64,000 nt of DNA from Bubalus kerabau (Eukaryota; Chordata; Mammalia; Artiodactyla; Bovidae). Shown one piece after another: positions 47,771-58,326 of the stretch. The position numbers were made by a program, and so were the translations under genes. The stretch is taken from NCBI RefSeq assembly GCF_029407905.1, contig NC_073646.1:15022001-15086000 (forward strand), given 5' to 3'. Numbering within the stretch: the first letter of the stretch is position 1; every line of letters begins with the position of its first letter. Under the pieces are notes generated by a model that was not told the DNA's origin, did not search any database, and was given only the letters and a program-made list of their open reading frames with translations.

Positions 47771-47864
47771 TGCAATCCATTTATGTCATCTTTTTTCCCA
47801 CAGTAAATGTGTGTGAAAGCCAAGGGAGAAATCGGCCACGTTTTTAATGAGGAGGAAAAAGAGG

Positions 47865-48066
47865 CTTGCTTTCCTGGTGGCTCAGCAGTAAAGAATCTGC
47901 ATGCCAATGTAGGAGACACTGGTTCGATACCTGGGTCAGAAGATGCCCTGAAGAAGGAAACGGCAACCCACTGCTGTGTTCTTGCCTGAGAAATACCATG
48001 GAGAGAGAAGCCTGGCTATAGTCCATGGGGTCACAAAAGAGTCAGGCACAACTTACTGTCTGAACA
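47865..48066 (+). mobile_element. Bov-tA SINE
   Basis: CTTGCTTTCCTGGTGGCTCA to GGCACAACTTACTGTCTGAA. MARF1 intron 1. Confidence 0.9.
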
Positions 48067-48369
48067 ACAAACAGAAGCTTAATGAAGTTTTGGAATTTGC
48101 CCAAAATCACACAATTATTAATAGAAAACGGACAGAACCAGGCTTATCCACTTCTTCCCACACAACCAAGGTACCTTTGGTATCATCCAATGCAAGCAAA
48201 AGAAAGTAAAATATATTAGTACAAATATGCACCCAGAAATTTTCCTAAATGCTCCTGGGAATGATAAGTAATTTGGTCATAGCAACTTGGTGGTCAGAGC
48301 AACTTCTGTTTCGTCATTTGAGTGAGCATCTCACTCCTGCCATTATCTCTCAGTCTTCAAGGAATTCAG

Positions 48370-48560
48370 ATAGTGCTTAAGAGCAGACTGTGACATCAGG
48401 CTGTCCTCATATTAATCCCCAATTCTGTTGCTTCCCATCTGTGCAGATCTGGACAACGTACAACAAGTTCTCTGAACCTCAGATCCCAGGTGTAAAATAG
48501 GCCTGATAATAGCAGCACCTTCATAGGATTAAACCACACCAACGAAGTAGAAAACTTAGC
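48370..48560 (-). mobile_element. MIR SINE
   Basis: AGTGCTTAAGAGCAGACTGT, CTGAACCTCAGATCCCAGGT-GTAAAATAGG. MARF1 intron 1. Confidence 0.65.
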
Positions 48561-48639
48561 AATGGCCTTCTTTCCACACCTAGTCTAGTCCTCAACACCC
48601 GGTATTACCCATCCCATCCCTGAGTTTTTCTGTTGCTTT

Positions 48640-48830
48640 TCACAGCTCTTCTTTCTAAAATTATCTTATTTGCTTGCTTTTATTATGTCTCCCTCACTTA
48701 AATATAAACTCCAGGATAGTATTTACTTATGGATCATGGGTGGTTTTTTTTTTTTATTCATTATTGTATCTCCTGCACCTAGGTTACGGTCTGGCACACA
48801 TCAGTAATTCTTGAATGAAGAGTTTAATAA
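48640..48830 (+). mobile_element. L2 LINE 3' end
   Basis: ACTTAAATATAAACTCCAGG, TTATTGTATCTCCTGCACCT, GTCTGGCACACATCAGTAAT: the L2 3' end order. Confidence 0.7.
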
Positions 48831-49475
48831 GCGTCTAGGACGACAATTTAGGTTTCAACTTCTCTGTATGAAAAACAGAATATTTATACTCAGAGATGTT
48901 GGAAAGTGCAAACGATGTAACTGGAAAGCTCTAGGTAGTATCAGAAAGGTGCCACGGAAACTAAAAAGTGTGTCACAGTGCCACAATACAATCTGTGCAG
49001 TGACTCAACCCTAAGACAACTCAGTGCTCTAGGTCAAGCCAAAGGCTGCACTCTAGGGAGTGTTGATAGACCGAGAAGGGTGCAAAACGTTAGACGTGGT
49101 TGCAAAAACACTAGCCCTTCTCTTCCTCTCTTAAATTTCCAACAGTACACACTCCTCTAGAAAGGCTGCTCTCCACACCTGGAAGGGCCCTCAAGGGAGA
49201 AATGAGACAAACTGTATGTAGTCAGGGAGCCAAACACCCCCAAAGGGCAGCAGCAACGCTGCAATGACAGTCGTGAACTGAGCAGAAAGGGAGGCAACTC
49301 GAACCTCTGTTGGGGGCCTGAAGGGTGGGTCCCAAGGCTTCTCAACAGTCTAGCCAACCTCCCCCACCCCCGCTGGCAATAGGCAGAAGGAGGGGACACA
49401 CTCCTGCGTTCCAGCCTGGTGTCCAGAAAATGAAGCGCGTCGGGAACAAGTTCCCAGCCTTGCCAGCAAACTCAC

Positions 49476-49640
49476 CTCAGCCGCCGGCCCCACCTCCGCT
49501 CACATTCCGGCCCCGCCGCCTTCCCCCCGCCCCCCCCAGGCCCTTTGTTTTGATTCCCGACTCCGCAGCTCCCGCCGCCGCCGCCAAGCGCACCCTCCAC
49601 TTCCGCTTCCGCACCGCGCCTCCCCTGTCGCAAAACCGAC
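49476..49640 (-). other. MARF1: MARF1 exon 1, non-coding 5' UTR
   Basis: On the minus strand a strong donor (CTGAG|GTGAGTTT, GT at 49475-49474) closes a GC-rich first exon in the CpG island. The start is not defined by sequence. I place it near 49,640 because the oppositely transcribed mir-484 begins at 49,753 and the human start sites, as I recall them, are about 100-130 bp apart. The exon holds no MARF1 coding sequence. Confidence 0.6.
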
Positions 49641-49752
49641 GCCCTTCTCTTCTCATGGCTCCGCCCCTTCCTCCGTCCCTCCCCCGCCGCCGCGTCCTCC
49701 CCGCGCGGGGCGTGCTGGGAACCCCGGGGGGGGCGGGGCCTCGCGGCCCTGC

Positions 49753-49831
49753 AGCCTCGTCAGGCTCAGTCCCCTCCCGATAAACCTCTAAATAGGGACC
49801 TTCCCGGGGGGCTACCTCGGCTTTTTTGGCG
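49753..49831 (+). ncRNA. MIR484: mir-484 precursor hairpin
   Basis: The 79-nt segment starting AGCCTCGTCAGG and ending TTTTTTGGCG matches the human mir-484 precursor as I recall it, with a few changes in the loop and 3' arm. The mature miRNA occupies 49760-49781 on the 5' arm and matches the known 22-nt miR-484 at every base. The 3' arm (CCCGGGGGGCTACCTCGGC) can pair back. From literature on mouse and human, miR-484 is DGCR8-independent and Dicer-dependent, its precursor being capped at the transcription start. Its position at the promoter of the plus-strand NDE1 unit fits that. It lies outside the MARF1 transcript. Confidence 0.93.
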
Positions 49832-52318
49832 AAAACCCCCAGTTTATGGAGGCCTTGATCCTGGCTTATGGTTGTGGCGTGGAACGGAACCTCAAAGAGG
49901 GGAATTAGGGTGCTAGTGAGGCGGAACCCCGGGAAAAAACCTGCCAACCGGGATTTGATACCATTCAGCCCTTTCGGTCTTTTGAGGGAAGGCGATTTAA
50001 GAGGGATTTCGAAGAAAAACCCGATCGTTTGGCATTTTTTTCTCTTACTCGCTCTTGTCACGTGATGGTCCTATTAAAAAAAAGAAAAACTAAACTAAAT
50101 GACGCCTGTTTGTTACAGCATCCTTCATCTAGTGCAACCTAGTGGCGAGCGGAAAAAAATAAAAATAACTGCCAACTGGGCTTCCCGCGAGGTCCTTCGG
50201 ACCGGCAGGGCTCCTCGGGAAATTGTGATCCGGCTGGCAAAAATAAAGCCTGTACGAAGACTAGGCTGGATTGTGTCACCAACAATTAAGAGGTCCTCGT
50301 GACTTATGAAAAAAAAAAAAATGATTTTTTTTAAAGTCCTGGTCCAAAGCTTGTTACAAATGAATACTTTTCCAGGGACCGGTTGGGCGAGCAAAAGGAG
50401 ATTTATAATTGCAAAGTCCTTGTGAAGCCAGGAACAGCTTATGTTTTAGTGGCTAGATTTGCCATGTTTGGGTTTTTTTTGGGGGGGGGGCGCTGTTTTG
50501 GGTTTTTTTGCCTGCACATTCTTCACTTTTATTTGAAATTATAATTTTTTTTTTTTACGTAGGCAAAACAGACATTTCTGAAACTGTCAGCTGTTCACTA
50601 TTTCCTGTTGCAAATTAGAAAAACAAAGCACATATTTAGATTTAGACATAGTTTAGGATGCAGTAGTCGAATGCAGTGTAAAAGTTTATTTCTGAAGTTT
50701 GCTAAGAAACAGGTTAACCTTGCAAAGGGATCAGGAGGTAAAAATGGCCAAAAGAGAACTTTTTTCTCTCTTTAGTATGTAATGCGAGGCAACCTCATTA
50801 GGCAATCCACATTAAGTGGGGGAGATTTCAGGGGAAGCTAATACATCCTTGTAGGCTTTTTTTTGTAGACAGGCATTGTGGAGGGCAAGATCAAACACGT
50901 AGCTGAAGAACCCTTTGTACCGGTAGTCCATCTTCCAGAAGGCCGATGACAAGTTCACACATCAGCTGCCTGCTCAGGTATTTATTACCGCTGAGTAATT
51001 CTTCATTGTGTCTGTGTGTGGGGCACATTCTCCAAGTGGGAATTAGGACAGATGAAAAACAACCCTGTTTCTAGCGTTTTTTTCCGAGTACCAAAAATTC
51101 ACTTCTCAAAGAGGTATTTTTTTCCCTCCTTTTCATTCTTTCTAGTGTCTCCGAATACAGATAGTATTAACTAAAAATATAAAAGGAAGCAAAATAATTG
51201 TGAAATTTTTAATTGCTAAAAAAAAAAAAAGGTTTAGCTGTAAAATAAAGAGTAGACACATGTCTGACATTGCCAGAGTTGTGCCTGGTGTAACAGGTAA
51301 ATAAAATACAGTAAATAAAAACAAACCAATCATACTAAATGGAAGGCTAATGAAAAGGTTGAATTACAAATAGTTTTTAAAGATATGCTTCTTTATTATT
51401 TCCTATAGAAAATTAGCCTAAACTACACTCGCCCTTGGAAACACAATTATGCATCAACATGTAATTTGATGCTTGTGAAAGGGTGTGTTTTTTTTTAACA
51501 TTTTTCTTAAGATATGTTTTCTAGAGCATAGCCTCTGTGAATCTATTTCTTTGCTGGGCAAATTCTTAAGAGTACCTCTCAGTTACCTGCCCTGTCCATA
51601 TTATAATCTTTATGAAACCAAGACTAAGATTTGTTTTTGTGCAACTCAAATGGCTGTTACATTCAATCCAGCTCCTAAATTAATCTAGCTGCCACAAAAG
51701 GCGTTTATTCTCCAGCTACTTCCGTGTTATGGTTAGTGTTTTGAAATGATAAATTATGGTGGAAGGATTTAAGCAAGAGAAACCCAGCTTTCTGCTCATT
51801 AATATCTGAACGCTCCAAGGAAAACAAATTGAACAAAGAGAACAAAGTTTTTAAGTACACCAAAATTTCCCTTTCATTTTTTTCAAGGTTTTACCCAATA
51901 ACAAACCCATTTACCTAAACATATTCCTGAGAGAAGTTTAATGATAATCATTTCAATGTCTTCTTCCTTTTATTTTTAATGGAAAAATGAAGAAAATTGA
52001 GAACCCAGTAGTTTAAATGATAATGTCGTTTAGTCAGTACTGATCAGCTCATCAATGTGTGTTTCAGTTTATGTTAACTGGTGGGGCAGCGGTGGTGGTG
52101 ATTATTCTCTCCCAGAAAACTCACAGAATGGTGAGGTTCTGGCACGGACAGCGCAAAAGTGACAAGAGGATGCAAATCATTTATTAGCATCTGGGGCCAG
52201 GATGGATGTTTCCTAAAAGACATTCTGATACCTTCCTTAACCCTGTTGATGTAGGTGGTAGATCCCTTTTGTGTCTCTGAGCTTCTTTCAGGAACTAGCA
52301 AGGAGTCAAAGAAGAATT
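49832..52318. other. Intergenic region between the two promoters; possible first intron of long NDE1 transcripts
   Basis: About 2.5 kb almost free of SINEs and LINEs. The first 500 bp is still moderately GC-rich. I saw no coding exon. A non-coding NDE1 exon may start at mir-484, but I cannot fix its donor. Confidence 0.45.
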
Positions 52319-52543
52319 AGGGCTTTTCTGGTGCCTCAGAGGTAAAAGAATCTGCGTGCAATGCAGGAGACCCCAAGACACATCCCCATCCCTGGATCTG
52401 GAAGACCCCTTGGAGAAGGAAAAAGCCACCTACTCCAGTATTCTTGCCTGGAGAATCCCATGGACAGAGGAGCCCGGTGGGCTACAGCCCATAGGGTCGC
52501 TAAGGACGTGGAAGTGACTGAGTGATTAAACAACAACAAAGAG
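52319..52543 (+). mobile_element. Bov-tA SINE
   Basis: AGGGCTTTTCTGGTGCCTCA head to GACTGAGTGATTAAACAACA tail. Confidence 0.9.
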
Positions 52544-52644
52544 GAATTCAAGGCCATTCTTAACCATGGCGGGGACACAGGAGGGATTCCATGTCTGGTT
52601 GGAGGCCTCAAAGTAGCTAAGATCTCTCTGCCTCCAGTATCATG

Positions 52645-52790
52645 ACAAAGAACACTGATTAGGAGTCAAACATACCCAGCTTTACAGCCTGATTTGTTTA
52701 CTAATTGTGAGACCTTGGGCAATGCATTTAAACTTCCTACACTTTTGCTTTCTCATCTTTAAAATGAAGACAATAAAAGTTCTTTCCTGT
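52645..52790 (-). mobile_element. MIR SINE
   Basis: GATTAGGAGTCAAACATACC, TTGTGAGACCTTGGGCAATG, TTTCTCATCTTTAAAATGAA. Confidence 0.7.
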
Positions 52791-52794
52791 GGTT

Positions 52795-53065
52795 CTCATC
52801 ATCTGGGTCTCAGCTCCATTGTAACCTGGTATAGTGGCCTTCTCTGACATTCTATCTGAAGGGACCTCTCCCAGCCCCTTTCTATTACATGACCTTGCTT
52901 TATTCATAGCACTAATTAGCATCTGAAATTACTTCACATTTTCTGTTTGCTGATTTAGTGTCCTTTCTTAATACTACAAGACCTTTGAAGACAGGTGTCT
53001 TGTCTGACATTTATTATGCTATAAGTGAGTGCTCAGTAAAAATTTATAAACCTACTTGGTGAACA
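52795..53065 (+). mobile_element. L2 LINE 3' end
   Basis: GGGTCTCAGCTCCATTGTAA, TTGCTTTATTCATAGCACTA, GAAGACAGGTGTCTTGTCTG, GTGAGTGCTCAGTAAA. Confidence 0.7.
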
Positions 53066-53127
53066 AGTAGGACTGCTGTGAAACCCACATCAAGAAATTA
53101 GAATTATGCCTGACACAGACGGTGGTG

Positions 53128-53325
53128 GTTTAGTCACAAAGTGGTGTCTGTCGCTTGCCACCCATGGACTGTAGCCCATCAGGCTTCTCTGCCCATTGGA
53201 TTTCCCAGGCAAGAGTACTGGAACAGGTTGCCATTTCCTTCTCCAAGGGATCTTCCCCACCCAGGAATTGAACCTGGGTCTCCTGCATTGCAGACAGATT
53301 CTTTACTGAGCTACCAGTGACCAGT
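53128..53325 (-). mobile_element. Bov-tA SINE
   Basis: TTTAGTCACAAAGTGGTGTC to the truncated head TTTACTGAGCTACCAG, then a poly-A run to 53341. Confidence 0.85.
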
Positions 53326-53363
53326 AAAAAAAAAAAAAAAAAATCATGATCACTACCTACATT

Positions 53364-53538
53364 TTTTGTTGTTCGGTTGCTCAGTTGTGTCCGACTCTTT
53401 GCCACCCCGTGGACTGCAGAATGCCAGACTTCCCTGTCCTTCACTATCTCTCAGAGTTTGCTCAACCTCATGTCCATTTGAGTCGATAGTGCTCTCCAAC
53501 CATCTCATCCTCTGTTGCCCCTTCTACTCCTGCATAGA
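53364..53538 (-). mobile_element. BovB LINE 3' end
   Basis: GTTGTTCGGTTGCTCAGTTG (tail complement) through CAACCATCTCATCCTCTGTT-GCCCCTTC. Confidence 0.9.
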
Positions 53539-53589
53539 TTGTACTTAACTATGTGCTGAGGCCACTGTCCTAAACGTTTTACAAATGCT

Positions 53590-54075
53590 AAGTGAATTCA
53601 TTTCATCTCTGCATAATCCTAGAGGTAAATCCTATCACAAATCCCATTTTATGGATGAGGAAAGTAAATCACAGAGAGTTAACTTGCCCTAACCAAATCA
53701 GTCAATCCTAAAGGAAATCGGTCCTGAATATTCACTGGAAGGACTGATGCTGAAGCTGAAGCTTCAATACTTTGGCCACCTGATGTGAAGAACTGACTCA
53801 TTGGAAAAGACCCTGATGCTGGAAAAGACTGAAGGCAGGAGGAGAAGGGGACAACAGAGGATGAGATGGTTGGATGGCATCACCGGCTAAATGGACATGA
53901 GTTTGAGTAAACTCCGGGAGTTGGTGATGGACAGGAAGCCTGGCGCGCTGCAGTCCATGGGATCGCAAAGAATCCATCATGACTGAGCGACTGAACTGAC
54001 TGAACTTGCTCGGTTCAGTCAAGATCATACAGCTACTAAGGAGCAGAGCTAGGATTCAAGGCCAGGCCCCAAAAC
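53590..54075 (+). mobile_element. MIR SINE split by a BovB insertion
   Basis: Left half: CCATTTTATGGATGAGGAAA...GAGAGTTAACTTGCC. Right half: AAGATCATACAGCTACTAAG-GAGCAGAGCTAGGATTCAAGGCC. Together they form one MIR core. Confidence 0.75.
53688..54002 (+). mobile_element. BovB LINE, 5'-truncated, nested in MIR
   Basis: TCAGTCAATCCTAAAGGAAA to GACTGAGCGACTGAACTGAC. AACTTGC at 53681-53687 and 54003-54009 is the target-site duplication. Confidence 0.85.
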
Positions 54076-54302
54076 AAATTCCTATAAAGGAGCTTTGCTG
54101 CCTTTGCAGAAGATAATGATGTCGAAATTTTTATATTGGTTGTAAAGTTCTGGGAAGGACCTGGGACATTGCTTACTCTAAGCAGACGTAGATCTTTGTT
54201 CTTCTATCTGCTTCGGAGGAAATCCAAGAACAGGAAAACGCAATCGGGGTCAAGGGCAGGGAGTCATATTTTCTTGAAGTGGCCCGCAAGTCCAAGCCCG
54301 TT

Positions 54303-54318
54303 CCCCCCCCCCCCCCCG
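54303..54318. repeat. Poly-C run of 16
   Basis: Uninterrupted C16 at the upstream edge of the NDE1 CpG island. The length is likely to vary between individuals or to be uncertain in the assembly. Confidence 0.85.
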
Positions 54319-54559
54319 GTGTCTAGGGAGCAGCCCGAAGCCTCCAAGCCCGGCCAGAACCCTGCCCAGCAGCAGGAGCCTCCCAGACCCCTCCCGCCAG
54401 CCCGCCTAGGGCCGCCGCGTGGCCGCGCCGCGCCCGGGACCTGGGGAAAAAAGTTTCCAAAAGGCGCTGCTCGGCGCTGATTGGCCGCGGGGGACGCGGT
54501 CCCGGGGAGAGGCAGCCAATAGACGACGCCGGCCGCCGGCGCGGGGGTGGGGGCGGCGG

Positions 54560-54634
54560 CCGGAGGCCCGGGGCTGCACCGGCCCCAGCCGCTGCCGCCC
54601 CAGCCGCCGCCGCTGGTCCGCAGAGCTGGAGCCG
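54560..54634 (+). other. NDE1: NDE1 non-coding exon 1 (start approximate)
   Basis: GC-rich leader ending at a consensus donor (GAGCCG|GTAAGTGCGG, GT at 54635-54636). No start codon for NDE1 lies in it. The 5' end is set only by its position below the CCAAT boxes. Intron 1 then runs about 8.8 kb to 63,452. Confidence 0.6.
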
Positions 54635-55702
54635 GTAAGTGCGGAGCTGCGGCCCCCGGGGTAGGCGTTGCTCGGAGGCTGCCATCGCAGTCGTCCTTAT
54701 CATCGCCACAGACGCGGGGAAACTCTTCTGCCCGCCCGGCGCCCTCCGCGCTCTCGGGAACCCCGGCCGCCGCGGTGCAGGGAACTTGGCGCGCCCTTCA
54801 CTTGGGCGTCGCTTCCCGGGCGCTGGGCTCGAAAAATCGCCCTTCTCCGGAGCCTCCCTTCCTAACTTTGTGCCTTCCCACCCTTGTGTCCTGCGCGCCC
54901 GGCTCCTCACCCTTTCGCCAACTTTCTTTCTCTTTCTGCGCTCGCCTCTCTCCGACCCCGCTGCCCTCCTCTCCCTGCTTGACTTCCTTGGCCCTTCTGC
55001 CCTGCTCGTCCCGGGTCCCCGGAGCCCGGTTGCTCTGCCCTGTTCCCTTACATCCTCCGCCACCCCGACATTCTTCCTAGAGTCCTCTGATCTCCCTTCT
55101 CGCTCAGTTTCTGCCCCGCAACCCTCGCCCTTTCCTCCTGCTGCCCCCACCTCCCTCTCCGTCCTCGTAGCCCCCCGCCGTCCCCATGCTCGCCCACGTC
55201 CCCACCCCACTGCCACCCTCGGCGGAGGCCTCTTTCCAAAAACCTCCCCTCTCCTTGGCACTCCCCTCCCTTTGGGAACGTGTTTGGAACGGTCTTGTTC
55301 CATCCGCCTTTCTCAGATCTCTGCGGCAGGACGGTTCAGATTTCCCCTGACAGCACTTTGGGGAAGGGTTGGATAAAGGATGAAAACGCTTCTTCTAGAG
55401 CTTGAATGCGGTGACTGGGCTTACCTGCCTCTCTGAGGTCATAGGAAACCCCTCTGGACACTGCTTTTTTGGGGGACCCTAAGATTATCTTCTCCAGTCC
55501 TCTCAAGTTCACTGTCTCCTGAGGGCTTGACCTTCCCTGATTTCTTGGTCCAGGTTTTGTACCTGGTTGTGACCCTCTCTACTTGTAGGTCCCTTTAAAT
55601 TCCTTTATAAAGAAATGGCCTATGCAGCCTGTGCTGTACAGAAATTTCAGATTTTCTGTGTGACTTTTGTTGATGTATTCTAGGAAAGGATGACACTGTA
55701 GG

Positions 55703-55708
55703 ATGTGT

Positions 55709-55739
<31 letters not shown>

Positions 55740-55741
55740 AG
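55703..55741. repeat. (GT)n microsatellite
   Basis: GT dinucleotide run with one GA interruption, directly next to a minus-strand Bov-tA copy, in NDE1 intron 1. Confidence 0.85.
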
Positions 55742-55762
55742 CGAGTCGCTTGTGTATGCTGC

Positions 55763-55971
55763 GTGCTAAGTCGCTTTGGTTGTGTCCACATCTTTGCGAC
55801 CTGATGAACTGTAGCCTACCAGGCTCCTCCGTCCATGGAATTCTCCAGGCAAGAATACTGGAGTGGGTTGCCATTTCCTTCTCCAGGGGATTTTCCCAAC
55901 CCAGGATCCACCCCAACTGGGTCTCCCACATTGCAGGCAGATTCTTTACCATCTGAGCCACCAGGGAAGCA
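55763..55971 (-). mobile_element. Bov-tA SINE
   Basis: GTGCTAAGTCGCTTTGGTTG to GAGCCACCAGGGAAGC. NDE1 intron 1. Confidence 0.92.
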
Positions 55972-55989
55972 TAGGATGTGGGTAGGGTC

Positions 55990-56060
55990 CTTTGAACTTG
56001 GCTCAGACAGTAATGCGTCTGTCTGCAATGCAGGAGACCTGGGTTCGATCCCTGGGTCGT
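55990..56060 (+). mobile_element. Bov-tA fragment (tRNA-like head only)
   Basis: GGCTCAGACAGTAATGCGTC, then CAATGCAGGAGACCTGGGTT-CGATCCCTGGGTCG; the body is missing. Confidence 0.8.
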
Positions 56061-56841
56061 AGTCCTGGGACTCTCAGAGCCACCTATTATCTAATCTCTG
56101 ACCCGTCCCGACCCCGACCCCCACCCCCCGGCCTCCACCATGGGTATTTCACCACTTTTGAAACTTAAATTTTTCCTCTTGGTGTGTCTTTTGTGTCAGA
56201 TTAGATGCAGATGATCCATGCTCCTAAAGTGTCAGAGGCCTCTGGTTGGTGTGTTCTATCCCATTTTGGATAATAGTTTCTTAACTTGCCTTATTCTGTT
56301 AGGATGTTATTTTTGTTTCCGGAGTGTGTTCTTTTGCTTTAGAACGTGTGAGGCCAGAGAGATTGCACTCCCTTTGCTCACAAGATAATTCCCTAACAGG
56401 ATCGTGCTGGTAGACAGCAAGTTTGTGTCTGCAGTTGGTACAATGTTTGCAGCTAGTCCTGATGTAGGTGCTCTGGGTCTGCCGCGATCAGCAGCACCTA
56501 GTACTTGGTAGGTGTTGGGAAATCTTTGGAAAGGAATAGAGGAGAATACACCACTGTAGGAAAAGCTCCCTCCCTGGCATCTTGGTTCAGTAGCATAAAA
56601 TTCTCCTTGGACAGTAGCTTTCTGGGTTTTTTGTTGTTGTTCATGTTTAAGCTCCTTTAAGATTTCAAAAGCAATATATGCTTATTGTAAAAAACATTTA
56701 TCATAGTAGGTGTCAGGAACAAGTTCTCATCTTAGCGGCTGCCTTACTCCCATTCTGGTACCTCTTTCCAGACCCTTTTCTGTTTACATACACAGCGGAA
56801 GCTACATTTGCAAACAAAAATGGCACTTTTTTTTCTTTCTT

Positions 56842-57025
56842 TTTTTACACTTTAAACTTTTTATTTTGTATTGGGGTACAGCCAAGTAACAGCATTGTGG
56901 TAGTCTCAGGTGAACAGCGAAGGGACTCAGCCATACATATACATGTGTCCATTCTCCCCAAATCCCCCTCTTATCCAGGCTGCCACATAGCATTGAGCAG
57001 AGTTCCATGTGCTACACACTAGAAA
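56842..57025. mobile_element. Ruminant L1-derived fragment
   Basis: TTTTTATTTTGTATTGGGGT, AGGGACTCAGCCATACATAT, GAGCAGAGTTCCATGTGCTA: a segment repeated widely in artiodactyl genomes and attributed to L1. Same family as 34960-35235. Orientation not settled. Confidence 0.6.
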
Positions 57026-58104
57026 AATGGCACTTTCTTAACATAAACTTTCTTCCGTATCATTACTCTTAATTCTTAGCTGCACAGTTTTCTGATCAGT
57101 CTTCAGTTAAGTTTCTCCAGCTCCCCCTCATCATTACCCTCAGTGATGGTGTACACCCTTGAGCATTTGTCCTTGCATGCCTGCTGAGGTTTTTTTTGTG
57201 GGTAGATCATTTCAGACTTTGAAAGCACCGAGACAGAAGTCAGACTTGCTGACTCTTGACTGATTTTGCCCCAGTGATGTCACTTATGCAAAATGTAAAG
57301 CCTGCGTCATAAAGTGGAAGCTGTGGGAGCCTGTGCTGGCCTTTGGCAGCTGCTTTCTCCCCCTCTCCCCTGTGTTTTGATTGGGAAGGAGTGTGGTTGG
57401 GGTGGAGAAGTTAATCCCTGATGGCTTGTAGGTGTGGATTGCCCCTGACCAGCTGTGCTGGCTTTCTTCACTCAGAGGAGAGCTGAGAAAGACTGCTTTG
57501 TCTTTTCTAGAGTTTTGAAATCAAAGGTGTGTATCTCAAGTGTGTTTTCAGACTTTCCTAATAAGTTTGATCATGGAAAAGATGCCAAAAAAAAAAAAAA
57601 AAAAGCTTGCTGAAACGCTTTTGTAAGAGTAATAGATCTCAGTTATCCAAAACAGAAAATAAATACCTCTGGGACCACTAGATCCCAGTTTGTGCTTGCA
57701 TGTGGTAGCATATACACTGGAGGTGCCCAGCAGGTTCGCCCACAGAGCTGCTGGGACAGGATGCAGCAGTATGGTGTATTGAGAATGCAAGTTAGCAAGC
57801 TCAATCCCTTGACACAGATGCAATAAATGCATGCAGTATCCAGCTTGAAGATAGTGTGTATAAAGTTGTGTATGCTATGACTACGCACTGACACCTGTCT
57901 GTCACAGTGCCTTTTAAAAGACTGCTTGGCCCAAAAACCGAATCTGACTTCTATACAGTCTATCGGCAACCCCAAAGAGACCTTGAATTTGAATTCAAAG
58001 TCTCCCTTGCACTTGGGTCTGGTTTGCCTCTCTCACTCCTTTGCATCTATGGAGATGGCCAAGACAGGTAATGTTTCTGCTCCAGCTTCCCAAGAAGCCC
58101 AGTG

Positions 58105-58260
58105 ACTGCCTTAGCAATCCCTGGGTCAGGAAGAGGCCCTGGAGGAGGGCATGGCAACCCACTTTGGTATTCTTGCCTGGAGAATCCCATGGACAGAGGA
58201 GCCTGGTGGGCTACAGTCCATAGGATCAGAAAGAGTTAGACACAATTGAAGTGACTTAGT
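58105..58260 (+). mobile_element. Bov-tA SINE, head missing
   Basis: ATCCCTGGGTCAGGAAGAGG to TTAGACACAATTGAAGTGAC-TTAG, followed by the compound microsatellite. Confidence 0.88.
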
Positions 58261-58265
58261 ACGTA

Positions 58266-58326
58266 CGCGCGCGCGCGCGCGCGCACACACACACACACCC
58301 CCTGGCTCTCTCTCTCTCTCTCTCTC
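58266..58326. repeat. Compound microsatellite (CG)9(CA)7...(CT)10
   Basis: Alternating CG from 58266, passing into CA to 58297, then after CCCCTGG a CT run 58306-58326. It forms the 3' tail of the adjoining Bov-tA copy. Confidence 0.9.

Larger units (their letters stand above)
49450..49850. promoter_or_regulatory. Bidirectional CpG-rich promoter of MARF1 (minus) and mir-484/long NDE1 transcripts (plus)
   Basis: GC-rich, CpG-dense block that contains MARF1 exon 1 on one strand and the mir-484 precursor on the other. The two transcripts diverge from a centre near 49,650-49,750. Human MARF1 and mir-484 have the same head-to-head arrangement, from memory. No TATA box is evident in the core. Confidence 0.75.
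54290..55350 (+). promoter_or_regulatory. NDE1: CpG island and promoter of NDE1
   Basis: A roughly 1-kb GC-rich, CpG-dense block. Two CCAAT boxes in opposite orientation (ATTGG at 54480-54484, CCAAT at 54516-54520) lie about 32 bp apart just upstream of the first exon, the usual layout of NF-Y-driven TATA-less promoters. A run of 16 C (54303-54318) marks the upstream edge. Confidence 0.75.

Noticed and set aside
49477..50061. 194-codon minus-strand frame over MARF1 exon 1
   Set aside because: Arg/Gly-rich translation of the CpG island; it would have to read through mir-484 and the MARF1 start region. No conserved residues recognised.
50175..50225. Small GC-rich stem (GGTCC-TTC-GGACC) downstream of mir-484
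   Set aside because: The stem is only five base pairs and matches no RNA family I know; chance is enough to explain it.
54323..55303. 326-codon open frame on the minus strand across the NDE1 CpG island
   Set aside because: Low-complexity Arg/Gly/Pro/Ala translation with no domain; GC-rich sequence has few stop codons. It is antisense to promoter sequence, and the 245-codon plus-strand frame in the same place is explained in the same way.
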